64,000 nucleotides of DNA, taken from positions 186,001-250,000 of the forward strand of contig WEDG01005348.1 in assembly GCA_017591395.1 (NCBI GenBank), read 5' to 3'. A program made the position numbers and the translations under genes. Within the stretch, counting starts at the first letter, position 1; the number at the start of each line of letters is the position of its first letter. This DNA comes from Schistocephalus solidus (Eukaryota > Platyhelminthes > Cestoda > Diphyllobothriidea > Diphyllobothriidae). The notes below the pieces were generated by a model. It saw nothing but the letters and a program-made list of their open reading frames with translations, did not search any database and had not been told where the DNA came from. Positions 1-9,702 of the stretch are shown here, piece after piece.

Positions 1-330
1 AGCTAAAAGTCCAGACACGTGTTTTTCGCTGACATGCTACCGCTGTATGGTCCCCACTGCGAGGGATTCGGCTCATTAAATGGGTCTCCAAAATTTTTCT
101 GTGTGTTTTCTGGTAGATACTCCAGATTTGAAATAGTCTCTAGACCCTAAAATATACTGATTTGTTCTGAGTGTCCGATTAATTTCTGAGATTAAAAAAA
201 AGAATAAGAAACTGCAGATCACTGTATAGTGGTGTCTATTTGTTTTCATTTAGTGAATATAAAATGAATACTAGAGTTTTCATCTTAAAAGTAGGAAGAG
301 GTATTTAAGCGAAACGTCAGGACTGGGAAT
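1..330 (+). repeat. Dispersed repeat family A, copy 1 (cut by window edge)
   Basis: The opening bases (AAAAGTCCAGACACGTGTTT) recur at about 19700, and the same landmarks (a G/C-rich block ending in GGCATTCCC or similar, a CTGGTAG box, an ACTCCAG box, then an AT-rich stretch) recur in the same order at 19695-20160 and, inverted, at 31690-32060. No protein is encoded. The class is unknown; it could be a SINE, a solo terminal repeat or an old satellite fragment. Confidence 0.5.
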
Positions 331-929
331 GCATTTCTCGCTTGAACAGATGTTCGCGGTGACATTAAGCTTTGTGAAAATGGTGTGAGTGGTGTGTCCT
401 TGTGTTACAGCTGCAAAAACGTTGTTCACCTCTCCGGTGGTTGTCTTCACCTCCACTTTTCACATCGTACGGTAGTGAGTACCATTTGGATTTCCTGCAA
501 GGGCAACATAGGTTGATTGCTGCCCGGTCACAGTATAAATCGTCACCTTCCCAGTTTAAAGTGCATGTCATGTAAGCAATAAGGGGTTCTCGGGTTTACA
601 TAACTTCTATTGGACTACTTACTTGTTGGAGGCTTGGTAACTAACTTTATTTAATATTTAGAATTTATATTTGGTTAGCACTGGCAAGGCACTGTCTTAC
701 TCAGAAAGTAAAGTATATAAGGCAAAAGGTGTGGTAGTGAATCTGAATACAGACGGCAGAACCGGCAAGTTGATGACAGTTAGGCGATTTGAGAGCACAT
801 TTATGAGAATATATCTTGGGCAACCGGCAGAAAACTGAAAGACGACGGGTTGCCAGGATCACCACAGTTCGTTTAAATCACTTCATTCAGGAAATTAATC
901 TTTCGCCATTGAGCTTCCTAGCCATATCC
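331..929. other. No recognisable gene
   Basis: AT-rich sequence with only short open frames (82 aa or less) that resemble nothing I recognise. A short match to the CGAAACGTCAG box seen in hammerhead-like motifs elsewhere occurs near 311, but without a core upstream. Confidence 0.4.
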
Positions 930-2200
930 ATCAGTGAAAATACAGTCAACTTTTACAACCAAAAAACTGAAAAATGTAAATTTAAGGTCATCGATATGTG
1001 TGAGCCAGACGCAAGTTGTCTCTATTGGCACAATTTTGCATTTAAATGTTTTAGAGCTTCTTAAAGGACAACCTCCTCAGGGAGTCCCTTCCATGCTCCA
1101 ACGAACCTCTATAAGTAGGAGTCCCGTTGAAAGTCCGTATGGAGCAATTTTCCCTGCAGTTTAAATGGATGAACCCATAGATGTTTTGTCCCAGCTAATT
1201 CGAAGAAGTCTTCAAATTCTAAGGCACACTCATGGCCTTGGACAATCTGGTGAGTTTATATGAGGTCACCATGCAGTTGACAGTAAGTTATGAGAACGAA
1301 ATCATTTTCAGCCAGCCTGGCTTCCTAGGGCAGTTTACTTAGTTTTTTGATCATCTTTATAGTTCTTTCCTACATTCGGTCCAGTTGTAAATAAACCTTC
1401 TTAAATGATTGACGCAAAGCCTGGATGGCATGCTCCAAGTGAGGTCGAACGAATGTATTGTAGGTTCTTCGAAAGAGTTCTTTATTAAACTGCACAAAAC
1501 CTCGTGTCAGTGCAATTAACACCTGTGTCGTGCCTTTAACTACCAATAGAAACGGTTAAGATCTTTTGAGTGAGGACTTTATTATATCACCATGGTCTTT
1601 CTCTTCCTCATTATTTGAATTTGGCTGTCCATCGAGAAGGTATTTGTAGGAATCATCCTCCTCACTGGTCTTACGACCACGCACTTCCCAATGTTAAAAG
1701 CTAAGAACTGATGAGCGGACCAGCTGCGAAGTCAGTTGAAACTCTGTTGAAGTGCGTATCCGTTTTAGTCAGATGTGCTAGTTCCCCACAGTTTAACATC
1801 GTCAGCAAACACGAAGTCTCCGCAAACTAGGTCATCGACACAGTCGTTGATGTAGACTAGGAAGAATAACGGTCCTAAGACAGAGTCATTGGGGATACCA
1901 CTTAGAACCGGAGTAGGCGTTGCCTTCAAGATATCGATGTAAACGTTTTGCAATTTTCCTGTAGGAAAATCCACGATCGATATCAGCAGGATTCCTGTCA
2001 TTCTGATTTCAGATAATTTATAGATTCAACTTTTGTGTGTGAGACTGTTAAACGCCTTCTTGACATCAGTGTTGGGGACGTCAACTTTGTCCAATGCGCG
2101 AGTTCACTTTTGTGTGAAAGATAACAGCAGTTCTGCCTGTCAAGGCAGAGTCAAGTTCAAGGCGCGTGGCTTCTTTCTGAAAGCCAAGTGAAAAGGCTAA
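930..2200 (-). pseudogene. CR1/Jockey-like LINE reverse-transcriptase remnant, copy 1
   Basis: Read on the minus strand, 1765-2001 encodes an RT core with a motif B relative (SGIPNDSVLGPLFFLVYIND) followed by the catalytic box FADDVKLW. Continuing to lower coordinates, 1530-930 translates with several stops into the typical C-terminal region of these elements (ELFRRTYNTFVRPHLEHA, then FEDFFELAG and HPFKLQ), which matches the + strand copy at 7347-7613. Frame changes and stops throughout make it a dead 5'-truncated copy. The clade assignment (CR1 versus another Jockey-superfamily lineage) is from motif style only. Confidence 0.72.
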
Positions 2201-2599
2201 TTTTATCAGCATTTTATCGTCACCTGTTTATATTATTATCTGTTTTTCGGATAAGACATTGCATTTTAACGCTATATTACCTGATTTAACTGTGGAACTC
2301 GTCATCTTTAACCGGTGGCAATCTTTAATTTTAACAATTTCACCCGGCATAGCCTCACTGTAACCTTTTTTATAATTTAAATGGTTACAGGCATTGCCCT
2401 TGATGAACCTATTAATTTAAAGTTATCATTGCATATGTTCAGTTAATATAAAATGGTGTACTTTAAAAAAATTGAGTCAAAGCATTACATATTTTTGAAT
2501 GCGTTTTCACAATTATATGTGAATCTTTGTGGAATAAAAGTAGAGTCCGAACGATTTTAAAAAGGCTAGTTTTAAGAAATCATGTTGTGAGAGTCATCT
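2201..2599. other. AT-rich spacer between two LINE remnants
   Basis: No open frame of note. It lies between the 5' side of LINE copy 1 and the C-terminus of LINE copy 2 (both on the minus strand), so it probably contains the 3' UTR of copy 2, but no tail signature is clear. Confidence 0.35.
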
Positions 2600-5440
2600 T
2601 TTGTCAAATATTATGCCGTCTAGCCTTCGTTTAAAATCATAAATGCTCTCAGCGGTAACCATCTCGATTGGTAACGAGTTCCAAGGTTGTACCATTCGTT
2701 GGCTGAAAAAATTCTGAAATTCAATTGCATGCGTTTGCTATTGACCTTGTAAGGATGACCACGCAGCTGAGTTGTGCGGGCAAACTTGAAGAAATCCACC
2801 GATCTTAGGGAGGAATCATAGCCCTGGATAAGCAGGAATATCCAGAGCAGGCTACCCCGTATCAGCCTGTAGGAAAGATAAAATAAGTCAAGCTTTCTCA
2901 ATCTGTCTTGGTACGGTGAAGTTTTAAGACAGTCGAACATCTTCGTTGCTGTCCTATGCACCTGTTCGAGGTGGTCAACATCTTTCTTCAACGACGGTAT
3001 CCACGCTGGTATTCCGTAATCTACATGTGGTCTCACGAGTCGCCAAAGAATTTTCCGAAGAGATCAGGGGAGAATATTTCAAACGCACGTCTGATCTAAT
3101 GCAGTGTACGTGTTGCCATCTTAAATGCTTTCTTACAGTGTCTTGAGGGCATCACATTCGCAGTTGTCTACAGATCCAGATCTTTATGTATTTCTACTTC
3201 TTTTAATACAGTGCCATTAAGAAAGTACTGGTGTTTCCGAGATACTTTTTGACAGACGCTTATATGTAGGATCAAACAATTGGACACATTAAAATTAAGA
3301 AGCCACCTGACCGAACAGGCACTTAGTTTGTCGATATTCGATTGAAACCATTTTTCGTCATCAGTGCAGCTGACTTCAATCCATATTTTTATGTCATCTG
3401 CACACACGACAACTTCACAATCTAGGTCATTGAGACAGTAGTTAACGTTGAATATGAAGCGTAGGTGGGACAAAATAGAACCCCGTGGAGCACCATGTTC
3501 TACTTTTGCCCATTATGAGCTAGATTTTCGAACAATAACAACCTGTGCTCTGAACGACAATAAAATCTTGAGCAGATTGAAAAGTGTATCTCAAATTCCT
3601 ACGTTCCTAATCTTCTGTAAAAGAAGCCCGTGTAGTACGCTATCAAAGGGCTTATTGAAGTCAAAAAACACAACATCTACTAGATTACCTTAATCTGTGC
3701 CCTTTGTCCATTTCTCGAACGACCAAAGGGCATTCGTGAGACAAGAAGGTCCTGGACGGGAAGCCGTATTGGACATGGCATAACATTTGGTTTTTTCGAT
3801 AAAGCACATTAAATGCTTTTTGATAATACGCTCTATTATTTTATACGCTTTGCAAGTTACACTGACAGGGCGGTAATTTTCACAGTCGAGTCGTGAACCT
3901 CCTTTATAGATCGGGGCGATGAATGCGCATTTCCTTTCTTCCGGGAGTTTGCTTTCTTCAAAGGACTTTTGGAATATGATGGACAGTGGTATACACCGTT
4001 CGTTAGCAAGTTCTTTTGGGGCTTATGCAGGAATTCTATCCGGCCCAGGCGACTTGGCTGTTTTATACGGAGTAATTCCGGTTTTAACTACGGTCGGTGA
4101 AAAGTCTAGGTCTAGGTCCTCCGTTGTGGATGAGGAGGAGATGGAGGAGTAAGGTAAAGGGGGTACACATTGGTTGACAAACTGTTTGAATAGCAGCAAA
4201 ATTAAAAGGCTATCTAGTGAAGACGGTCTGGAAGAATTTGGAAAGAAGGGATGCTTTAACCTGGTCATCGGTCTCCAGTTTTCCGTCTGCAGACCTAAGG
4301 GCAGGTATCATCTCCTGAATTCTCTTTGTACTCCGTATGTAGCCATATAGCATTTTGGGGTGTTCCAACGATTTTTGCAGTATGTTTAGCTCAAACTTCC
4401 TCCACAGCTTAGTAGCCTCACATTTTACCAACGTTGCGTTGTTGCTTATATTCCCGTAGTGAGCATCGGAGCCGGTTTGTCTGTAACGCCTCCAGAAGCG
4501 ATTTCTTTTTTTGAAAGAGGCCTGCAAAGTTGAGTTTATCCACTTTGGGCGGTTTGTGGTTGTCTTTTTTCCTGAGAGGACAGTTGAGGTAAACAATCTT
4601 TTTCAATAACGAGCCCACTGTCGTCCAATCTTTACTGGTTTCACCATGTAGTTCTGTTTCCCAGCATATCTCTGACAGTTGTCTTCTCATAAGTGAGTAG
4701 TCCCCTTTCAAATGTTTCTTACCCAAGTATCGGGTAAATTTGGTTTGGAAAAACAGTGAGTACTCGAAGCACAACGTAATGTGATCACTTGAACCTAATG
4801 GCGGTCGATCCTGTAGGTCTAGCACATTTTTCCCTCATCTCGGGTAAAAATCAGGTCAAGACAGTTTGATTATTGTCCTTCTCTCGTCCGTGTTCCAAGG
4901 GTGACGTACTGAGAGAGAAGTTTGTCTGTTGCCCATTTTAGTAGTTTGTGGTTGAAGTTATCTGGCATTCCCGGCGCAGTCCATGTTTTCCAGTCAATAT
5001 CAGGAGCGTTAAAATCCCCAACAATGAGGACAGCTTTCTTCTCGCTGGCTTTGTAGAGTTCCGTTATGAGAATGAGATCCTGATCAGAAGTCTGATAAGG
5101 CGAACGGTACACAACCGATATCTTCAGTGGTCTAGAATACTTAGCAGATATAGTAATGCTTAAGACTTCCACATCGCGTAATGGAATATGTATGTCAGCC
5201 ATTGCAGTCAGCTTGCGAGTGACATAAACTATGACTCCTCCTCCTCGACTTGGTCTATCTCTCCTGAAGTGCTGATATCCTCTGAGGGATATTTCGGAAT
5301 CAGTTATTTTTTGCAGTAAGCCACGTTTCAGTGAAAGCCATAACGTCTGGTTTTATTTCGTCAACAACGTTTCTTAGGTCATCCAGCTTGTTGAACAGGC
5401 TTTGTACATTTGCGGAGATGACTTTCAATGATCGATTCGT
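2600..5440 (-). pseudogene. CR1/Jockey-like LINE ORF2 (endonuclease + reverse transcriptase), decayed
   Basis: Most complete LINE ORF2 of this family here, reading from about 5440 down to 2620. An APE-type endonuclease comes first: SANVQSLFNKLDDLR, then TETWL, RGGGVIVYV, VVYRSP, GDFNAPDIDW and finally SSDH near 4785. A linker follows (4200-4600, starting RPKWINSTLQ), then the RT: YKTAKSPGPDRIP, NYRPVSV, motif A FFDFNKPFDSV, motif B as APRGSILSHL (usual PQGS changed) and motif C as VCADDIKIW. The C-terminal domain (2620-3036) contains HVDYGIPAWIP and FARTTQLRGHPYKV. Stops in the RT region and a frameshift in an A-run near 5316 show it is inactive. It would copy the element's RNA into DNA at a nicked target. 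Confidence 0.8.
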
Positions 5441-6306
5441 CGGGGAGACCCAGCCTTCATTGTTACAGGTTTTAGCCACAGGAATGACCCCATTTTATGT
5501 GGACTATTTGACCATCTTTGATTTTTCAGCCGTTTCTCTCCTCTGCCAATTCTCTCCATCAATACTTTCCGAAGTTCCCTCATTTTCAGCCGTTCCCTCG
5601 GCTCGTAATCCGGCTGAAAAAACACTTGTTTGTGCGATCCCCGTAAGTTCCTTCTTCCTTCTAACAGAAGTGCTGCCTGGGTTCCATTTTCTAAAATAAT
5701 TTTTAGAGGCCTTGGGGATATTCTCATGTCGCGGCTGGGGTCTGCTTTGCCTAGTCGGAAAGCTTTTTGCACGGTGTAAATTTCCCCTTTCTTAAGGACT
5801 GCACTAGCATATTCATGAAGAAGATTTAGATCGTGTGTCACTCGTTCCTTCGGAATGCAGGACGTAGATTCTGGGACACCCCGCATTACAATATTTCGTT
5901 TACGATTTATGGGCGAGGTCCTAATTTGCCCGCCCACACTAGGTTGGGAGTTCACAGAGGTGGCGTTACTCGTGGATGCTGGCACGGTGTAAATTTCCCC
6001 TTTCTTCAGTACAGCACTACCTTGTTCATGAAGAAGATTAAGATCGTGTGTAACTCGTTCCTTCGAAATGCAGGACGTGGATTCTGTGATCCCCCTTTTT
6101 ACGATATTTCGTTTAAGATTTATGGATGAGGTCCTAATTTGCCCGCCCTCGCTAGGGTGGGAGTTTATAGAGGTGGCGTTACTCGTGGATGCTGGCACTT
6201 CAACACGAGAGGGATTTTTGTCCGATGCTGGGATTCTGGGACTTATATTTTTGGATGATATATTACCTGTGTCTTCTGAAACTCGTTTCTGTATTTCTGT
6301 AATCAA
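5425..6306 (-). CDS. LINE ORF1-like protein with internal tandem duplication
   Basis: A 293-aa open frame directly upstream of the LINE ORF2 and ending inside its start region, the position of ORF1 in CR1/Jockey elements. Its second half (FRLGKADPSRDMRISPRPLK, then RNLRGSHKQVFFQPDYEPRE) resembles the nucleic-acid-binding ORF1 proteins of CR1-type LINEs. The first half contains two near-identical blocks of about 71 residues, each running from PASTSNATS through RGVPESTSC or a variant to KKGEIYTV; the DNA period is 213 bp (compare 5978 with 6191). The frame is open although ORF2 is dead, so it is probably not functional. Confidence 0.6.
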   Translation of the reverse strand: MITEIQKRVSEDTGNISSKNISPRIPASDKNPSRVEVPASTSNATSINSHPSEGGQIRTSSINLKRNIVKRGITESTSCISKERVTHDLNLLHEQGSAVLKKGEIYTVPASTSNATSVNSQPSVGGQIRTSPINRKRNIVMRGVPESTSCIPKERVTHDLNLLHEYASAVLKKGEIYTVQKAFRLGKADPSRDMRISPRPLKIILENGTQAALLLEGRRNLRGSHKQVFFQPDYEPRERLKMRELRKVLMERIGRGEKRLKNQRWSNSPHKMGSFLWLKPVTMKAGSPRRIDH

Positions 6307-6309
6307 TAT

Positions 6310-6890
6310 AACGATGGTATATATGGGATAAATTATGGCGAGATGTACAATATATGTGAACTAATAATCTTGATGTAACGAATGTAATAATACTACAAAC
6401 AGAAAGCGAATATAGTTTAACAACGAAGAGGCGATAGGTAGAAGCAACTTATCGGGCGGTGGCGACGAGTCCGATTGTTGGCGCGTGTCGATCTCTACTG
6501 CCCGTCTACAACAAAACCGGAAGAGGGTCTCATTAAAACAACACGGGTAGTTCGGGTCCGTTACAACCCCACACCGGAATCGACTGCGCTCGCATCTGAT
6601 TGGAAGTACCTATCCCTTCGAATCAACCGCAGACGTTTCTACCTCTGTCAAATGAATACCCTCGAACGTCAATAACAGACATGTCTTGACTCTAAACATT
6701 ATTTCCCTGATACATTCATCTTCATTCTGTATAGCTGTTTTTACTTCATTTTTGCTATTTCCAAACATTGGAAAACAGGTTTTTTTACTTAAAACAAACT
6801 CGTCATTTCAACACTGCTATTAAAGCAAACAAACAAACCAAAGCTTAAGTGCTTAATGAAAAGAGGAGTTTGTTTTAGGTTTTTTCCTGT
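6310..6890. other. Possible LINE 5' leader, otherwise featureless
   Basis: This stretch is immediately 5' of the minus-strand LINE ORF1 and may include its 5' UTR (about 6310-6680, less AT-rich). The rest is AT-rich. No motif or gene is recognised. Confidence 0.3.
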
Positions 6891-6901
6891 GTTCTTAGGA
6901 T

Positions 6902-7979
6902 TTGACGGTGCCAAGCAGTGCCAAATCAATAAACCTATTATATCATATCAAAAGGACCAGTGAGGAGGGTGATTCCTACCAATACCTTCTCAATTGTCAA
7001 CCCCTTTCGATGGTTGAGGAACAGAAGGTCCTCGGTGTTCTAATAAACTCCTCACTCAAACCATCTTCACAGTGTGTAAAGGCAGCTAAACGCATGCAAC
7101 TAGCCTTATTTGCGCTCAGACGTGGATTTGTGCAGATTGAAAAGGAACTCTTCCAAAAAACCTACAGGGTATTTGTTCGATCTCACTTGGAATATGCCTG
7201 GCGTCCGTGGTTTAGGAAGGATTATCTACAGCTGGAGTGAGTGCAGGCGAGGGCTACGAAGATGGCCAAGAATCTTACTCATCTGTTTTACGAAGCCAGA
7301 CTGGGTGAACTGTATTAGTTTCCTCTAAAATACAAGCAACTACGCGGTGACCTCATCCAAATCCTACCGGATTGTTAGAGGCCGTGAGTGTGACCTAGAA
7401 TTTGCTGACTTCTTCGAATTGGCTGGGACGGAACATCTGCGGGGTCACCCCTTTAAACTGCAGAGGAAATTGGTCAACACGGACGCCCGTTGGAATGACT
7501 TTTCACAGAGATTCGTTTGTGCATGGAACGGACTCCCTGATGAGGTGGTCCTTTCAGAAACTGTTGACACATTTAAATACAATCTAGATACTCATTTGCT
7601 GAGAAAGTATTGAACATATGTCACTTTATTGTAGTCACTTTATTTAGGGAAGAAGGCTTTCACCCTTGAGCTCCTTATTCACATGCACAAATGTCAATAG
7701 AATTAACGTTTACAGTAATAAATCTGACGGATGAAAATGTAGGGTTATCGATTTGTGTGGGCCAGGTGCAAGCTGATGCTGCGGACACAATCTTCATATA
7801 TTTACAATAGTTTCTCAGCCAATGAGTATCCCGTTTGTCATATTTTATGATCGATTTTAAAATTTTGCAACCCACATGGTTTCTCTATATACCGCGCTTA
7901 ATTGTACGTTACAAATAGGGTACTCAAATTTTCTATGCCTATTTTCCCTCAATAAACTAAATTGAACTGAATTGAATTG
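6902..7979 (+). pseudogene. CR1/Jockey-like LINE 3' fragment, copy 3
   Basis: The + strand encodes the C-terminal third of a LINE RT: VLGVLINSSLKPSSQCVKAA, then RRGFVQIEKELFQKTYR, FVRSHLEYAW, and after a stop and frame change FFELAGTEHLRGHPFKLQ and FVCAWNGLPDEVV, ending at 7613. The tail continues to about 7979 and ends in AATTGAACTG-type short repeats preceded by TTACAAATAGGG. The same TTACAAATAGGG-to-TTGAACT arrangement ends the next copy, which supports this as the genuine 3' end of the family. Confidence 0.75.
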
Positions 7980-8039
7980 AGCCTGTTCGAAAGGGTGTAG
8001 TGGCGAGCCACAAAATTAGTAAACTGCATATGAGATCCG

Positions 8040-8523
8040 CCTAAATAACCTCAAGCTCTGTTTTCTGAGTTATAGGCAGTTGCGCGGAGATTTAATACAA
8101 ACCTTCCGTATCGTGCTTGGCATGGATTGCACCCTCCTATGTGATGGCTTTTTCCAACTTGACACTACGACCAATCTCCGAGTTCATCCATTCAAACTAC
8201 GTGCGCCCCAAGGAAGATTGGATGTGAGAAAGTATTTTTTTTCAACCGTGTCGTGGAACCGTGGAATAACCTACCTGAGGCGATTGCTATGTCCCAGTCT
8301 GTGGAGGCATTCCAAGATCTGCTTGATTTACATATGTTGCAGAACCAAGTAGACTATGTGAATACTTAATCTTTACAATAAGGTGTAATACGTAAATCTG
8401 CCTGCATTTACCTGAATATAACCTCTTTACCTTGCTCCCAATTCTTATATTGCCTATGTTACAAATAGGGAGTTCCAAGGCATAAGCCTATTTCCATCAA
8501 ATGCATTGAACTTAACTGAATGA
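8040..8523 (+). pseudogene. CR1/Jockey-like LINE 3' fragment, copy 4
   Basis: 5'-truncated copy in tandem with copy 3. It encodes the end of the RT ORF (YRQLRGDLIQTFRIVLGMD, then TTNLRVHPFKLR and, after a frame change, EPWNNLPEAIAMS) and then the same 3' tail landmarks as copy 3 (TTACAAATAGGG near 8459, TTGAACTTAACTGAATG near 8505). Confidence 0.68.
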
Positions 8524-9155
8524 AGATGGGTAGAACGCACAATTAAAGGCCTCTATGGAGAACGGCCCATGAAGTGCACGGTTGAAAAGTAGGTACTGTG
8601 CAATCGTTAATGTGTAACAGAGAAGAGATCACCAAATCCAGTTAGGGATCAAGTCGGTAGTGTAAATTTTTGACGAAAATAATCCGTTCACATTGGTATA
8701 CTATGTTGGTTCCATACTTGCACAGATCCTCTCAGAATATGCCAGCAAAAAAGAAGAGGCAAGTTCCAGGGAGCAGTCACGAAGAAGGCAACACAAGTGC
8801 AGAAGACAGATCTCGTTCCATCGTTCAGGTGTCCTTCGTTGCATCTGTCAGAATATGAAGAAAATATTTAAAAATTCGTTTACCTGGAATGAATTCGATT
8901 TTTAAATTCCTAACTGAAAGCCTGTAGAAAACTTACGTCATTAAATTCAACTTGAATATCTACTACCTAGATCTTTACGAAATTGGGATATGTTATGCCG
9001 TGTTTTAACTTACCTACGGGTTAGCGCCGTCATCTGGTGTTCCCGAGGGTTTTGGTACTGGTTGTGCCTGCAATTACCGTACCTTAGGGCCTTTCTTTGT
9101 TTGTTGCCTTCGTTTAGTGCAACGTTTTTTTCAAGAAATCACTAACCCCACAAGA
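8524..9155 (+). promoter_or_regulatory. Upstream region and probable 5' UTR of CAB39
   Basis: The sequence between the last upstream LINE remnant and the CAB39 start. No TATA box, initiator or CpG-rich island is convincing. An in-frame upstream ATG at 9117 would add 13 residues (MQRFFQEITNPTR), but the family N-terminus fits the ATG at 9156 better (MPMFSKHKQ, compare MPFPFGK in vertebrate CAB39), so 9117 is treated as 5' UTR. Confidence 0.35.
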
Positions 9156-9515
9156 ATGCCAATGTTTAGTAAACACAAGCAACCTCGAGAATGTATTATA
9201 TCGATTTATGATAACTTAACCGTAACTCCAAATAATTGTTCGTATTCCAGCTTATCCCAGGTTCTTGACAATCCGAATAAAAACGAAAAAGACAAACGCA
9301 AGGCTGTGGATGAAATTGCGAAAGCACTCAATACCCTGCGAGAGAATTTGACAGAAAGGCCCGATACCCGTGTTTCGGGAAAAGATAAAGATATTGATTT
9401 CACGAGCAACGAACGGGCTCGCATAAGTGAAATCATCTCAGATGTTACGCAAGAAATGATCAACCGCGATATGCTTCCACTTTTACTTTCCCATTTGGAT
9501 GCCATAGAATTTGAG
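9156..9515 (+). CDS. CAB39: CAB39 (MO25) exon 1
   Basis: First coding exon, 120 codons. MO25 proteins are cytoplasmic armadillo-like helical scaffolds that bind the pseudokinase STRAD and stabilise the active LKB1 (STK11) kinase complex; they also activate some STE20-type kinases. The exon opens with MPMFSKHKQ and runs through DEIAKALNTLRENL to LPLLLSHLDAIEFE, which aligns with the family's N-terminal helices. It is longer than the vertebrate equivalent because of an insertion around residues 75-90 (the DTRVSGKDKDIDF region). It ends in phase 0 at GAG followed by a GTATTT donor. The total predicted protein is 378 aa, against 341 aa for human CAB39. Confidence 0.9.
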
Positions 9516-9546
9516 GTATTTGCCATACCAGTCACTTATTCCTCAG
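9516..9546 (+). other. 31-bp mini-intron of CAB39
   Basis: Reading straight through gives VFAIPVTYSSEL and a stop. Removing 9516-9546 (GTATTT donor, TTCCTCAG acceptor) joins DAIEFE to SCKQIVELCGHILRR in phase 0, which matches the family spacing without a gap. Very short introns are known in flatworms. Confidence 0.88.
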
Positions 9547-9702
9547 AGCTGTAAACAAATTGTCGAGTTGTGTGGGCACATTTTACGAAGGCCAGCCCGC
9601 TCTTTCAATCCGATGGCACAATATCTTGTGGAACATCAGGACATACTAAATACTTTGCTTCTGGGATATAACAAACCGGAGACTGCAATCCATTACGGAG
9701 CG
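9547..9702 (+). CDS. CAB39: CAB39 (MO25) exon 2
   Basis: 52 codons, SCKQIVELCGHILRRPARSF through to GYNKPETAIHYGA. It aligns with the family block around FNNILRR and LLKGYE (second helical repeat). Flanked by a TTCCTCAG acceptor and a GTGCGT donor, both phase 0. The open frame continues only a few codons into the intron. Confidence 0.92.

Noticed and set aside
1705..1740. CTGATGAG followed by CGAAG, resembling a hammerhead core
   Set aside because: The conserved GAAA is missing, and the sequence lies inside a LINE coding remnant.
9117..9155. Upstream in-frame ATG at 9117 as the CAB39 start
   Set aside because: The family N-terminus aligns with MPMFSKHKQ from 9156; the extra 13 residues have no counterpart.
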